Origin: Ampullaceana balthica
Taxonomy: Eukaryota > Mollusca > Gastropoda > Lymnaeidae
Assembly: GCA_944989445.1 (NCBI GenBank)
Contig: CALYLW010001078.1
Coordinates: forward strand, 181,030-245,029
DNA length: 64,000 bases
Reading direction: 5' to 3'
A model generated the notes under the pieces. It was not told where the DNA came from. It was given only the letters and a program-made list of their open reading frames with translations, and searched no databases. Positions within the stretch are counted from its first letter, which is position 1; the number at the start of each line of letters is the position of its first letter. The position numbers were made by a program, and so were the translations under genes. Below, piece after piece: positions 48,713 to 61,017 of the stretch.

Positions 48713-51609
48713 TCGTTCTGTAGAGGATGAGCTCAAATTTCGTATTCTTCGAGATTGAGAACGGTGAAGATATTTTTAATACAGGCATTTACCCCCCCCC
48801 CAAACCACTCACATATTTTACTCTCATTTTTTGGCTCGTCACCAACAAGTTCTTAAATGTCAAATTAGGGTAAAGGTAAAAATCACCCCCCCTCTCTGCA
48901 TGCCCCCGCCGGTAGCTACCTCAACACCTGACCTCACCTATTGCCTGGCGGACGGGGGAATTATTGCGTGACCAGGTTCAACTTTTTTACCGGTCTTTGA
49001 ATATCTGCTATAAACAATATTGAAATCAGAGGCTCAGGGTTTCGAGTACAGGAAGTGACGTCAGAGAAACGCCCCTGGCCTTTAAACACGTCTCTTCTTC
49101 CTCTGACGTCAGTAAGAAAAAATAGCCTAACAATGAAAGTCGAATATAATTTTTGCCTTAACTCTCTTAAGCAGCTTGCTGAGTGTTTATTACATCTACC
49201 CTTACCCCATCCCTTATTACAAAATTTCGGGGCCTGCGTTATTTAGAAATTTTACTCTTCTCCCCCCCCCTCTGTCTGTCTCTCTCTCTTTCTCTCTCAC
49301 TCTCTCTCTCTCTCTCTCGTGCGCGCGCGTTCTCTTATATTTGTTTGTACATGTATATCATAAACTAGGGGTTGGAAACGGTGGTAGAAATGTGTGCATT
49401 AAGTCCCCTAGTTTACCACAGGTTGTGTTATTACTTGTGGCCCACAGACCCACCCACAGACCCACCCACAGACCCACGTGCATTAATGTATGTCGTTGTT
49501 GTACGATGTTAGATTCCACTCAGGTCCAAACACGTGTTACAACTTGCCACTTTGGATTATAAAAGATGTCGGGTGGACCGGGAGCCAGGGTTATGTCTGT
49601 CAGGAGCGTATCTAGCTTTTGTCGCCTCTTTCCGGGCGTCCGATGATGCAGATCTTCAAGAAAGAAAAAAGAGTAACGCCCGTTACGGCCCTCTTATCCT
49701 TACCTCATCGTTGTACGCGCTTCCTAGAGGCTTCGACTCATTGAATGTCAAAGCTCAGACCGTCTATAACATGAAATGATTTTGTGGCCGTCTATGTCAT
49801 GGTAGCCTTTCATTCACATTACCTTGTTGCTTACCATTTCATTGTAGCCCTACTGTAGCATGAATCTGTGGCCGTCCATGTCACGGTAGCCCTAATGTAG
49901 TTTGCCACCCGCCCCCTTTTTTTCTTCAGTTTTGGACGCCGCGAACTCACCAGCTGCCTGCAACTCTTTCTTTCAAATAGGAATGTCTTGTGTACAGGTC
50001 TCATCATTGACAGACCCCCCCCACCCCCACTCCCACTCCCCCACCCCCAATCCGCCTCAAGTTCTCCAGAAGGCTCATCCTTTTCTGTGTTCCTGTAACA
50101 AAGCCGAGAGGTACATGGGGAGAGGAAGAAGGGAGAGAATAGACGGAAAGAACAACAAACAGAGAAAACATAAGGGCCTGTGAGCTAGTAAGAGAAGATA
50201 ACTCGGGGTGTGGTGCTCTGTGATATGTGCAGATTACAGAAGGGGCAGCACAGCCCGCCATTCTGCAGGGTAGACTCTTGTTTGCTGTAAACACTCTTAT
50301 TCTGAGTGGGGGTCTGCCGGTCATGGTGCCAGGTTAAAGGTCACGCCATGCCGCCCTATTAAAATCTCGTCTTAACAAAAAATTTGGATCAGCACCCTTC
50401 AAACGAAACGAAATTTGTGTTCGCCTTGTTCTATTTCTTGGAGGAGTGAGGCCTAGTGGATTTTTAAACTAAATTTCCGTTTATGTAAATTGTTTTGAGT
50501 TCATAACTTTCAACTTACAACTTAAGATTTTATGACATACGGTTAGGGAGTAATATCTTGCATGTGCGTCTTTTCGTCTGAATAAAATTGAAAAAAAAAG
50601 TTTTTTTAAATTCAAATCAAGTTTAATTCAATTTTTTTATTATTGTGTATGCCCAATTGTTTAATACATGTTTTCCATGTTACATTGGGCTGCATTTCAA
50701 CGTTCGAGCATTTGAATTGTTTACCGTAAGTCACATCATGTGAGGAGACGTATAGACAACCCAAACGGAGCCCAAGTCCTCTCTGCCCTGTCCGATTCGC
50801 GTCTTACAAGTTGTTCCCGAAAAAAAATCTGGCATCGTGAGTGACGTCAGAGGTCTTCTTGCTGCAGACTTTGTGATCTCTTGGCTCAATCCTCAACTCA
50901 GAAACTGACTTCGTTCGTTTTTGTGGAGCTATCTATCTTTTGCTAATCTACATTTGTTAGGGGGAAAATGTGATTAAGTGAATAGTTTAAGAAAAAATAT
51001 ACATAATTTTATCTGGAGGGATGCAATTTCAATGCTCGCCGAATTTTTTAAATAAAATTAAATTAAAGACCGTTCCAACATAAAAACGATAGTAATTTTG
51101 TAATACAAATCACCAAGAATGTTATGCTTTTAATTTCATCTTAAGGTTGTGTAAAGATTTCAATTGGAAAATTTGTTTTGAATTGAGTGCAGTGTCTTTG
51201 AGAGTTCTCGGTACATCGCGGTGATGCACTTTGTAAATTACGTCATGAGATGACTTCGGCCATTGAGCTGGTCCTTAGCAGCGGTATCGCATTCGTTGGT
51301 CTGATTTGAGGCGGTTAAATGATATTTAGTCTTTGGTGTTCGCGGCTTTCAGTCCTGCAGTGTACGTGACATTCAGAGTGTGTGTACGTGACATTTACTT
51401 TTGAGTGCACACATACACCATGTCGTCATCTTGGAGACACCCTCACAGCTACAAGGTGAATGTTCACTTTCAGTAGTGATTTTTTTTAATGTAAACATTT
51501 GTGCATCTTGTGTGATTCCTGTCAGTTGTTTTTAAAAATTTCCTAGGTTGTTTTTTTTAAAGACTAATGTTTTAATATATCTTAATCGCTTTAAAAATAG
51601 GCTAATCTA
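48713..51609. other. intronic stretch
   Basis: Pyrimidine (CT)n sequence lies at 49265-49320 and a small cacagacccac repeat at 49442-49477. No gene, exon or RNA recognised in nearly 3 kb. Confidence 0.4.
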
Positions 51610-51795
51610 CAATGGCGTAGCGTGGATAGCGAGTACCAGGGGCAATGCCAGAAAGATCCGCCCCTAACTTGTGGCCAGTCTACTCACAGCATTCCCCTTT
51701 CTTCCACATTATTATGAAAATTCACTATTTTGCACTCCTCATAATTTTAAGGCACGGGGCAATAGCCCCACAGCCCCTCCCACGCAACGCCACTG
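51610..51795. mobile_element. hAT-type MITE, 186 bp
   Basis: Terminal inverted repeats are CAATGGCGTAGCGTGG and CCACGCAACGCCACTG. These match the widespread hAT end CAGTGGCGTAGC with small changes. The interior is CG-rich with no coding sequence. The flanking 8-mers are only weakly alike. Confidence 0.65.
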
Positions 51796-52165
51796 CGCGA
51801 CTAAGATTATAGATTCTGTTAAATAACGTCGAATAAATGAAGTATTTTGTATGTTTATACATTAAATTAATTAAACGTACAATGCAGTATTAACCGATAC
51901 CAAGTCTCTAACGTCTTCATCCAAATTAGTATTCTAACAAGGCGTTACCATTACCATGATACAGTGATCCAAGTCATATTGCCCGTGACGAGTTGACTTG
52001 AAGACCAAACGAACCTTTTTTTGTTTATCCCGCCAAATGCTTTAAAACTGCATTTTTATGGAGATTTATAGAAATCAGGCGAAGATAATCTGTACTCATA
52101 AAAGCAGACGTCAAAATACGAAATGTGCAGTACAAGTTAAACGTATTAAATGGTGTCTTCCCCTG
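51796..52165. other. intronic stretch
   Basis: No feature recognised. Confidence 0.4.
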
Positions 52166-52168
52166 AGT

Positions 52169-52558
52169 TCTTATCTTATCTTATCTGTTTACAGACGCTC
52201 CTTCTATACAGAAGATTATTGCGTCCTACGCTTATCTATGGTTTGTGTTTAGTCCTGCATTTTTATTAGAGATTTAAATGTTGATAAAGTGTTGGTTTTC
52301 CTGGATTCTTCAGGCAACCCATTCCACGCCCAAATTCCGGACGGGAAGAAGGAAAACTTGTATGTGTTTGTTCTTGCATACGGAATAAGAAAGGTGTTTT
52401 TATCCTTATGTCTATCTGAGGGTTGTATTAAGTTATCTTTGTGTTGTATTTCTAAATTAGAATTAATTGCTTTATGTATGATTACTACTTTGCTCTTGGT
52501 TCTTCTATCCTCTAGTGTTTCAAGGTTTAATGATTTAACTAATGGTGTTATTCTTGTC
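52169..52558 (-). mobile_element. LINE copy B, 5'-truncated
   Basis: Nearly identical to copy A over 390 bp, with the same 3' tail ending in GATAAG repeats and the same C-terminal protein end (SFFPSGIWAWNGLPEE). It stops within the LTRITPLVKSLNLE stretch and joins the unclassified repeat at 52560, which suggests insertion into an older element. Confidence 0.9.
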
Positions 52559-52559
52559 A

Positions 52560-52890
52560 ATAATTCTGAAAGTATACAAAACAAGTGCTATCTAAAAAAT
52601 GCTGCTAAAATTACAGGAGTCGAACGAAAAGAGATGTTTGAAAAATTCCTTCTTCCACATTGTTCTAAAAATTATCAGCTATTGTGTGGCGTTTGTTTGA
52701 ACCCGATAGCTGTTATGGTTGCCGAGAAATTGACAAACACTGATATGTTTTCGGGAGGGTTTTCTTTTTTCTTTCTCAGAAAATCCAGTAAACCTTTTCG
52801 GGAATTTGTTTGGCGCGTGCACATTCTTGGGACCTCCTTAGCATATTTACAAAGACCCGAACCCTCTATATGGTATGGTTTAGGAGTAGT
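52560..52890 (-). mobile_element. unclassified interspersed repeat, copy 2
   Basis: Inverse of the 19850 copy with shared blocks spread over more than 300 bp. The + strand frame covering it is fused to the antisense of LINE copy B and has no biological meaning. Confidence 0.7.
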
Positions 52891-53212
52891 TGCTTGTGCA
52901 AGCTCGAACAGACATCCATACCGGACAGATTTTTCCATGGGGAAATTGCGCTAAAACTAGTGGGAGGAAAGAAATGAGTTATTACGCATGGCTTGAAGCA
53001 AGTAAATTCTAAATATAAACATTGTTTTCAAATACTACGAATTTTAAATTGATGGACATTCAAATGGGTTAATATGAAATGTCAGTTATTTTTAGCAAAT
53101 ATAAATGGGTGGAAATCAAGCTCACAGGGACATAAAGTAAATAGTTGAGACCATCAAGTGATGTGATTGCCAAACGTGTGTATCAAACTTCCTCACATTT
53201 CAGTGTCGCTAA

Positions 53213-54160
53213 TTATCTTATCTTATCTGTTTACAGACGCTCCTTCTATACAGAAGATTATTGCGTCCTACGCTTATCTATGGTTTGTGCTTAGTCCTGC
53301 ATTTTTATTAGATATTTAAATGTTGATAAAGTGTTGGTTTTCCTGGATTCTTCAGGCAACCCATGCCACGCCCGAATTCCGGACGGGAAGAATGAAAACT
53401 TGTATGTGTTTGTTCTTGCATACGGAATAAGAAAGGTGTTTTTATCCTTATGTCTATCTGAGGGTTGTATTAAGTTATCTTTGTGTTGTATTTCTAAATT
53501 AGAATTAATTGCTTTATGTATGATTACTACTTTGCTCTTGGTTCTTCTATCCTCTAGTGTTTCAAGGTTTAATGATTTAACTAATGGTGTTATTCTTGTC
53601 AGTTTTGAATATTCTCCAGTAATGAATCTGGCAGCTCTTTTTTGAATTTGTTCTAGTTTATCAATGTTTTCTTTGGTGGATGGGTCCCATACAGAAGATG
53701 CATATTCTAATACAGGTCTCACCAAAGTGAGGTAGCATTTTAGTTTTATATCTCTATTACATTTGTTAAAGTTTCTTTTTATAAAGCCTAAAGTTTTGTT
53801 TGATTTTTTAATAACTTCATTGACATGGGGATTCCATGATAGTTTCTCAATTATTAAGACTCCTAAGTATTTTGCATCTTTAGTTTGGGTCAGTTCTTTT
53901 CCATGAATGTAATATTTTGAATTTATTCGTTTCTTTTTCTTTGTTACTCTTAACAGTTGACACTTTTCTGGGTGGAAAGACATACTCCAGTTATTTTCCC
54001 ATTTTATCAATTCATCTAAGTCTTTTTGTAAAATTTTGCTATCTTGTTCTGATTTAATTGTTCTATAGATTATACAATCATCAGCAAATAACCTAACTTT
54101 TGTACCTGTTGAGATGTTGTTGGGTAAATCATTTATATAAATTTTAAAAATTAATTTACG
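53213..54160 (-). mobile_element. LINE copy C, longest fragment, reverse-transcriptase C-terminal part
   Basis: The minus-strand frame (stop at 53291) is open from about 54150. It reads through YINDLPNNISTGTKVRLFADD with the catalytic F-A-D-D of reverse transcriptase at 54077-54088. It continues through SFHPEKCQL and LEYASSVWDPSTKENIDKL to the GLPEESRKTN end. The fragment lacks the endonuclease and RT fingers. Its 3' tail is the same as in copies A and B. It is a Jockey/CR1-like LINE. Confidence 0.93.
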
Positions 54161-54261
54161 GTGTGATTATTCCCGTTATGATGTCCTATAAATCTATCTT
54201 CTTCCCGCTTATCTGCGTAGCACAGTAAGAGAGTTACTTTATGAATCATTGTGTGTGTGAT

Positions 54262-54378
54262 GTTGAGGATACCTGACCAGTAGTCTGTTGACACTTATTA
54301 CATGACCAGTAGTCAGTTGACACTTATTACCTGACCAGTAGTCTGTTGACACTTATTACCTGACCAGTAGTCTGTTGA
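54262..54378. repeat. 29-bp tandem array
   Basis: Four units contain acctgaccagtagtctgttg. Confidence 0.93.
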
Positions 54379-54835
54379 GCAGAAGTTCATGAACAGTGTG
54401 TAGATAATCCAAAAATAAGAAAACTAAATAGTCAATATTATCAAACATAGACATTTGTTTTTGTAACTTTGCTTAAAAATGAGGACACGTGGTTTTGGAA
54501 AGTCAGAGACCCTAAACATGTATCCAATGCTTACATTTTTGAGAACCACTTACATAAGCGTTTAGTGAGACGAGAATCGATATTTCTTAATGAACTATTG
54601 AATTATTAAAGAACAAAGTGTTTTAAAGTAAATATGCACGTACAAATAACGTTCTGACATTTTACCAAAGAATTCAATTTAGTTTTTCATAGAACCAAGC
54701 GATAACGGGGATTTTACAATTATGATTTATTCTGACTTTTTATTTACATAATTTTATTTAGCATACAGTTATTTGAATATTTCTGTGGCACTATCTGGCA
54801 CTCGAAAGGTGACTCTGGTGAAGTCCCAGTATAAC
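54379..54835. other. AT-rich intronic stretch
   Basis: No feature recognised. A lone hAT-like end (gagaaccactt) lies at 54539. Confidence 0.35.
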
Positions 54836-54839
54836 GGTT

Positions 54840-55335
54840 CGAAATGTGACTTTAGTTGAATCCCGTATAATGGCCCGAAATGTGACTTTGATTGATTCCC
54901 GTATAATGGCCAGAAATGTGACTTTGATTGACTCCTGTATAATGGCCCGAAATGTGACTTTGATTGACTCCCGTATAATTGCCCGAAATGTGACTTTGAT
55001 TGACTCCCGTATAATGGCCCAAAGTTTGACTTTGATTGACTCCCATATAATGTCACGAAATGTGACTTTGATTGACTCCCGTATAATGGCCCAAAATGTG
55101 ACTTTGATTGACTCCCGTATAATTGCCCAAAATTTGACTTTGATTGACTCCCATATAACGGCCCGAAATGTGACTTTGATTGACTCCCGTATAATGGCCC
55201 GAAATGTGACTTTGATTGACTCCCGTATAATTGCCCAAAGTTTGACTTTGATTGACTCCCGTATAATGGCCCGAAATGTGACTTTGATTGAGTCCCGGTG
55301 TAATGGCTCGAAATGTGACTTTGATTGAATCCAAT
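54840..55335. repeat. 36-bp tandem array
   Basis: About 13 units contain gaaatgtgactttgattgac and tcccgtataatggccc. Variants (aattgcccaa, aaagtttgac) recur in order, hinting at a four- to five-unit higher-order period. The 190-residue minus frame is a by-product. Confidence 0.95.
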
Positions 55336-55715
55336 CTCCATGTTCTCAAATTTCTTTATATTTCAGTCGACTCTCGCAAACGGATATCATTATATCTAGG
55401 ATGGTGTTACGTAAGCATTTTGGGATTCCCTTCAGTTTGCCTCGGTATCTCTTAGCTCACGTCCCACCCACCCCACCCCACCCCTGTTTAACCCTCCACA
55501 CCACCCTTCCTTGAATAACACATTCCTCCCCAGACCTTCTTTCCTTCCGTTCCGAAACCCTCACCGGTCCTGTGTGTATATTATATAATAGGCAACTGTT
55601 TAGATTTGGCCGGCAACGTAACGCAAGGTTTAACACTGAGTCGCAGTCTTTAAATGTTAACGCAAACACAATAATGAAAGGTGCCGGGGGGGGGGTTGAT
55701 TTAAGGAGAAGATAA
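55336..55715. other. intronic stretch
   Basis: No feature recognised. A (CCACC)-rich tract lies at 55465-55485. Confidence 0.4.
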
Positions 55716-55724
55716 ATGAAACAA

Positions 55725-56078
55725 AATAAAGGTTTTAAAAAAATGATTTTTAAAAAACCACGTTTTTATAAGTGGACTAAAAAGAAGAAAATAATTTAAA
55801 ACTTATAAGTTCAATTACTTCGATTTAATATAACTAAAAACGTGGGGCGGGCGCTTATGAGGTTTAACATATGCGGTTCACTCATACTCTCACTTATAGA
55901 TCTCTCTTTTGCCTTCTAAATTAGAAATCTTTAATTTTTATACCAAACACCCGCCCCACGTTTTTAGTCATATTAAATCAAAGTACTTGAACTTATAAGT
56001 TTTAAATAATTTTATTCTTTTTAGTCTACTAATAAAAACGTGGTTTTTTAAAATATTTTTTTACCTCTATTTATTTTA
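55725..56078. mobile_element. foldback/MITE-like inverted repeat
   Basis: Arms of about 130 bp (about 55725-55860 and 55945-56078) are inverted copies. Shared blocks include aaaaaaccacgtttttat, aacttataagtt and aaaaacgtggggcgggcg. The spacer is about 85 bp. No coding sequence is present. Confidence 0.75.
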
Positions 56079-56159
56079 CCAATCAGCTCATCAGTGCCCG
56101 CCCAACGTTTAATAATAAAGCGACGAGGTCACGGGGTGAACTCCTCACGCGAAATTAAA

Positions 56160-56560
56160 CTACAGCAGGTGGGAAGAGAGGCTTATATAAAGATAAACTA
56201 CGAAATGCATTCATTTAATTACGGTACATTCGATCGATCTCAAATTTTGATACAATGTATTGTCGTCATTCAAGATCTATATGTGGTAAAATTGTGAGCT
56301 CTCTAGGACCATCAGAAGTGGTTTAATTTTACGTTGGCAAATTTGAAAAATTGCGGACAGACAGGCACGAAAGCAAGTATATAATAAAATATAGATAAAC
56401 TAAAAAGTTCAACAATTTAATAACGGTACATTCGATCGATCTGAAATTTTGATACAATGCATTGTCATCCAAGATCTACCTGTGGTAAAATTTTGAGCTC
56501 TCTAGAAAGTGGTTTAATTTTACGTTGGCAGATTTGAAAAATTGTGGACAGACAAACAAA
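56160..56560 (+). mobile_element. interspersed repeat, two tandem-oriented copies
   Basis: Copies at about 56165-56330 and 56385-56545 share ttcgatcgatct-aaattttg, ggtaaaatt-tgagctctct and gtggtttaattttacgttgg. A third, more diverged copy is at 57640. The class is unknown. Confidence 0.75.
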
Positions 56561-56648
56561 CAATGCCACAGGAACGAAAGCGAGTTAATAAAAACATGGT
56601 AAAAAAAAGAAACATAATTCTTCAAAGAAGTCTTCATATGTCTGCAGT

Positions 56649-56790
56649 ACGCAGTGGCAAAACGTGGGACATACTGTACCCAGTGGCAAAACGTGGGACA
56701 TACAGTACCCAGTGGCAAAACGTGGGACATACAGTACCCAGTGGCAAAACGTGGGACATACAGTATCCAGTGGCAAAACTGGAGTACATG
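56649..56790. repeat. 29-bp tandem array
   Basis: Five units contain cagtggcaaaacgtgggaca. Confidence 0.95.
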
Positions 56791-57635
56791 GGACATACAT
56801 TACTCAGGGCATAGCTATAGTCATGGGAGGTACAGTACCCAATAGCCTTTAAGAGAACATTGGACGTGCAGTATCTGGTGACGTATCTAGAGTTCATGCA
56901 ATCATGTTTTGGAGTGGAGTAATGCATTTACTATTTTAGAAAAATGTGACACCCGGGGTGGACCACCGCCTCGCCACCCTTTTCCTAAGCCGCTGAGGCC
57001 ACCTTTACCAATACTTACGGGCAGAAGACATCTTTCGGTCCCATTCTTTTTGTGCTCACGTTAACAAAGGTTAAAAAATATCTTTATAAGTATTTTCCAT
57101 TGTTTGACCGTTTGACCCAAAGGAGTGAGTCAAAACAACGACATGTTAACGTAGAGCTTTCTTAGCTGACGGCGCTCCTATTATAAACAAAATAAATGTG
57201 CTCTGTTTTACTTACCCGCCCCTGCCCTTGTCAACATTAAATAACATTTACATAGATCGCTCTCTGAGCGCCAAACAACACGATCAATTTGGACAACAAC
57301 ACAAAAAAAACACAAAAATGCCGAAACGAGTCAATTTCAGGTTTTAAAAAAAACAACGTAAAAACAAAGTTTTTGACTATAAATCCCTTATATATGAGTC
57401 ATAACTAACAGTATTGATTATTTTCAAACGCGACAAGCATTTACAGACTGAATCTGTCTTAACTCAACTTTGCTTCAAAACCTTAGGCGGGGGGGGGGCC
57501 GAGTTCAGCATGACACGTAAAATGTAAACAAAAGCACTCCGGTACTTCGATGGGTCGACGTCAAAGCGTCAACTCAAACTCTCACGTGGGATAAAAAAAA
57601 CAATAACAAACCGTGAATTTGAATTACATACGTTA
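56791..57635. other. intronic stretch
   Basis: No feature recognised. Confidence 0.4.
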
Positions 57636-57639
57636 TATA

Positions 57640-57855
57640 AGGATAAACTAAAAATGCATTAATCTATTTACGATCGATCTGAAATTTTGATACGATGCAT
57701 TGTTAGGTGAGACGGGTCCGTGTGCCAAATTTCAGCTCGATCGGATCACGGGAAGTGGGTCCTTTTCGACTTTTGTTTTTCCGCCCGCCCGCCCAAGACA
57801 GAGATGACGACAGAGAGACAGAGACGCCGGTGAAGTTAATATAAGGGATTTAAAA
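57640..57855 (+). mobile_element. interspersed repeat, third copy
   Basis: It begins ataaggataaactaaaaatg and shares gatcgatctgaaattttgat with the 56160 copies. It continues with gtgccaaatttcagctcgat and a CCGCCCGCCCGCCC tract, then gacagagacgccgg. It ends ttaatataaggga. Confidence 0.65.
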
Positions 57856-58923
57856 ATGATTAGACTATTAAGTTTATTTTAGGTAAATATGCTCAGTTTT
57901 GGAAAAAACATAAATATGTTTTTAAACGCTATAATAAAAATGTTGGATATTTTGTAAAATTAAAAAAGCAAAGTTTGCGAAAATAAAGAAACTCATTTAT
58001 ATTCAAGCCACTTGAAAGTGTATAAACTACACCTAACCATTATCACGGGAGATATATTGTAGGTGGTCATTCTTCCAAATGGTCAGCGTGATATGATCGT
58101 CAGTGGTGGAATCAGTGTCTTAAGGTGGATCATGGGATGGACTATGGCCTTATGGACTATGGACTATGGCCTTTCCTGAAATGCCCCGCTCAACGGAGCC
58201 TATTTAGATTTGACAAACGTGATCCAATAATGCGTCTGTAAATATACACCGTCCTTGACCTTCCTTCTGTATCCGCCATTAAAATTACTCCCAACATAAA
58301 CATTTTCCCTTGTGGTGATGGCTCCCCCCTCCTCCTCCCCATCTTATTATACACAATGAACCAGCCCCGACCCTGACCCCTACAACATATTGGTGTACCA
58401 TCAGATCCTCATGTATTCTTATATTGTTGCTTATTTGGTCTGGATAGGCCAGATGGGCCAGATGAGAATAAACAAAGTGGCTTAAAAGAGAAAGAATACT
58501 ACTCTTATAATGCCACGGCTTTCTCAGAATATGTTATTTTATGTTATGATTTCTGATTGAATGACAGTTTAAGGTCTTCAAAGACTAAGATACAGTGAGT
58601 TGAATTTGTTGACCTATTATTATAGTTAGTAGGAGACGCCCATGAAGCCCAAATATTTGTTTACTAACAGGAAGTTGATTTTTCTGCAGCTTTTTACAAA
58701 GATTACTAACTAATTTTTTTATTCTTTTTGGTAACATTAATTAGTTCCCTTATTTTTTTAAAGGATAAAAACATAGTTAAATAATTAGATTCACAATACT
58801 ACTTCAAAAAATATATTATTTGGATGAGCTCGGATCGTTAGCCTTATATTGTCTTAACCCAAAATGTATTCTTTTTTATGTTTAACTTGTTAATTGTAAC
58901 TTATACTTTCTGTAACTTTCCAG
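57856..58923. other. intron before the linker exon
   Basis: AT-rich, with no feature except the acceptor of the 58924 exon. Confidence 0.45.
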
Positions 58924-59043
58924 TCCCCACCCAAGGGAGCTAATCTGCCCTACAGACCTAAGCCTCTGTTGTCGCCCGTGTACATCTCAAGTAGCCAAGG
59001 TTTCACAGTTCCAGCTTCACTTCCCTCCCTTCCTGGACAGGAG
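58924..59043 (+). CDS. PCBP: PCBP exon: start of KH2-KH3 linker
   Basis: The reading starts SPPKGANLPYRPKPLLSPVY, matching the conserved SPPKG-x-x-x-PYRPKP start of the PCBP linker directly after KH2, and continues ISSSQGFTVPASLPSLPGQE. The acceptor is aactttccag and the exon enters in phase 0, in register with the 37480 exon. The 3' edge is uncertain. GAG/gtttgc ends at 59043, while ATG/gttagt ends at 59052 and adds Val-Cys-Met. Both keep phase 0. An irregular minisatellite starts immediately downstream. The start edge is secure. Confidence 0.87.
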
Positions 59044-59052
59044 GTTTGCATG

Positions 59053-59880
59053 GTTAGTGCTCTGTGTTCTGTGGGTGTGTCTATCTGGGACCAGTCTTGT
59101 AGTCTAGACAACGATGCTAAGATTTTGGGACCAGACTCTGTGGGTGTGTCTATCTAGGACCAGACTTGTAGTGTAGACAATGATGCTAGATTGGGACCAT
59201 ACTTGTAGTCTAGACAACGATGCTAAGATTTGGGACCAGACTCTGTGGGTGTGTCTATCTGGGACCAGTGTTGTAGTCTAGACAACGATGCTAGATTTTG
59301 GGACCAGACTCTGTGGGTGTGTCTATCTGGGAACCAGACTTGTAGTCTAGACAATGATGTGTCTGTCTGGGACCAGACTTGTGGTCTAGACGACGATGCT
59401 AAGATTGGGACCAGATTGTAGTCTAGACAATGATGCTAAGATTGGGACCAGACTTGTAGTCTAGACAACGATGCTAAGATTGGGACCAGACTTGTAGTCT
59501 AGACAATGATGCTAAGATTGGGACCAGACTTGTAGTCTAGACAACGATGCTAAGATTGGGACCAGACTTGTAGTCTAGACAACGATGCTAAGATTGGGAC
59601 CAGACTCTGTGGGTGTGTCTATCTGGGACCAGTCTTGTAGTCTAGACAACGATGCTAAGATTTTGGGACCAGACTCTGTGGGTGTGTCTATCTGGGACCA
59701 GACTTGTAGTCTAGACAACGATGCTAAGATTTGGGACCAGACTTGTAGTTTAGACAAAGATACTAAGGTTTGGGCTAGACTTGTAGTTTAGACAACGATG
59801 CTAAGATTTTGATCAGACTTGTAGTCTAGACATCGATGCTAAGATTTGGACCAGCCTTGCGGTCAAGAGGCAATGATAGT
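59053..59880. repeat. irregular minisatellite just after linker exon
   Basis: Modules contain gacttgtagtctagacaacg and atgctaagattgggaccaga, mixed with an optional ctctgtgggtgtgtctatct block. The array starts within about 10-20 nt of the candidate exon donors. Confidence 0.95.
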
Positions 59881-60335
59881 TAGACTGGGACTAAGTCTTG
59901 GGGCTAGAGGCAACTCAAACGTTTCCAAAAAGACAAACTTCCACAGATAAACCCAACAAGTGAGACTGTGCAGATGAGCCTCCCCTCCCCTCCCGTCCCC
60001 TCCTCTTCACTTGAACTCCAGCTAAACATCTTTTATCCCTTTTTTATGTTTGTTAAGGAGTTGTTGAGTGAAGAAAAACATTTTTTTTTAAATAGTCAAT
60101 TCAAGATGAGATAATTAACTGATCAAAGAATTTTCTGTAAACCCCAAAAACAAAAGATAAAAATACAAGTAGTAACAGAACACCAGAAATCACTATCTTC
60201 ATAGTTAACTAGTTGATATATGAAGTATAAAGTAGCTTGAAATATTTAGAAACTCATGGAAATATTTTTTTCTTTTATGGGGGTTTTCATTGCCAAGTAA
60301 GTTAAAAGTCACAAGACTTAAACACATCTTTCTTT
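59881..60335. other. intronic stretch
   Basis: No feature recognised. Confidence 0.4.
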
Positions 60336-60339
60336 ATGA

Positions 60340-60495
60340 CTAAAGTACATCTGGTCACATGACTTGGAGATATCTGGTCACATGACTTGAGAACATCTGG
60401 TCACATGACTTAGGAACATCTGGTCACATGACTTAGAGATATCTGGTCACATGACTTGAGAACATCTGGTCACATGACTTGAGAACATCTTGTCC
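60340..60495. repeat. 23-bp tandem array
   Basis: Six units contain gagaacatctggtcacatga. Confidence 0.93.
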
Positions 60496-60821
60496 CAAAT
60501 TGGCACACCCTATCCATACTTCTTTAATGTCATTCATCTGTTACGCCCCTGAGTTTAGTCTTTCATTCTCATTTCAATTTTTTAAAGATATGTTCATCTG
60601 TTTCCCTTGATAATTGCTGTTCAATTGTGAACAATCTCTGACAAAGCCCCTGAGTTTGTTGTATTGTTCATATAAATATTATCAAGCTACACTGAACGTA
60701 AAGCTGTGATTTACAAATAAATATTATAAGTTTTAATCCTAACAAGACCTAATGAAATATGAATCTCAGCCTGTAGTCAACTTTGGTTTCAATGTTCGCA
60801 AGATCACATAGTCTATGCCAG

Positions 60822-60832
60822 CGCACACACAC

Positions 60833-60901
<69 letters not shown>

Positions 60902-60919
60902 ACACACGCACCGCACACG

Positions 60920-60950
<31 letters not shown>

Positions 60951-60971
60951 ACACACACACACACTCACACA

Positions 60972-61016
<45 letters not shown>
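60822..61016. repeat. (CA)n microsatellite, interrupted
   Basis: Nearly 200 bp of CA with a few CG, CT and CC interruptions. The polyhistidine/threonine frames here are by-products. Confidence 0.97.

Positions 61017-61017
<1 letters not shown>

Noticed and set aside
52289..52954. 221-residue + strand frame
   Set aside because: It is the antisense of LINE copy B fused to a non-coding interspersed repeat.
54769..55341. SQSKSHFGPLYG repeat protein on the minus strand
   Set aside because: By-product of the 36-bp array. The + strand and another minus frame are open too.
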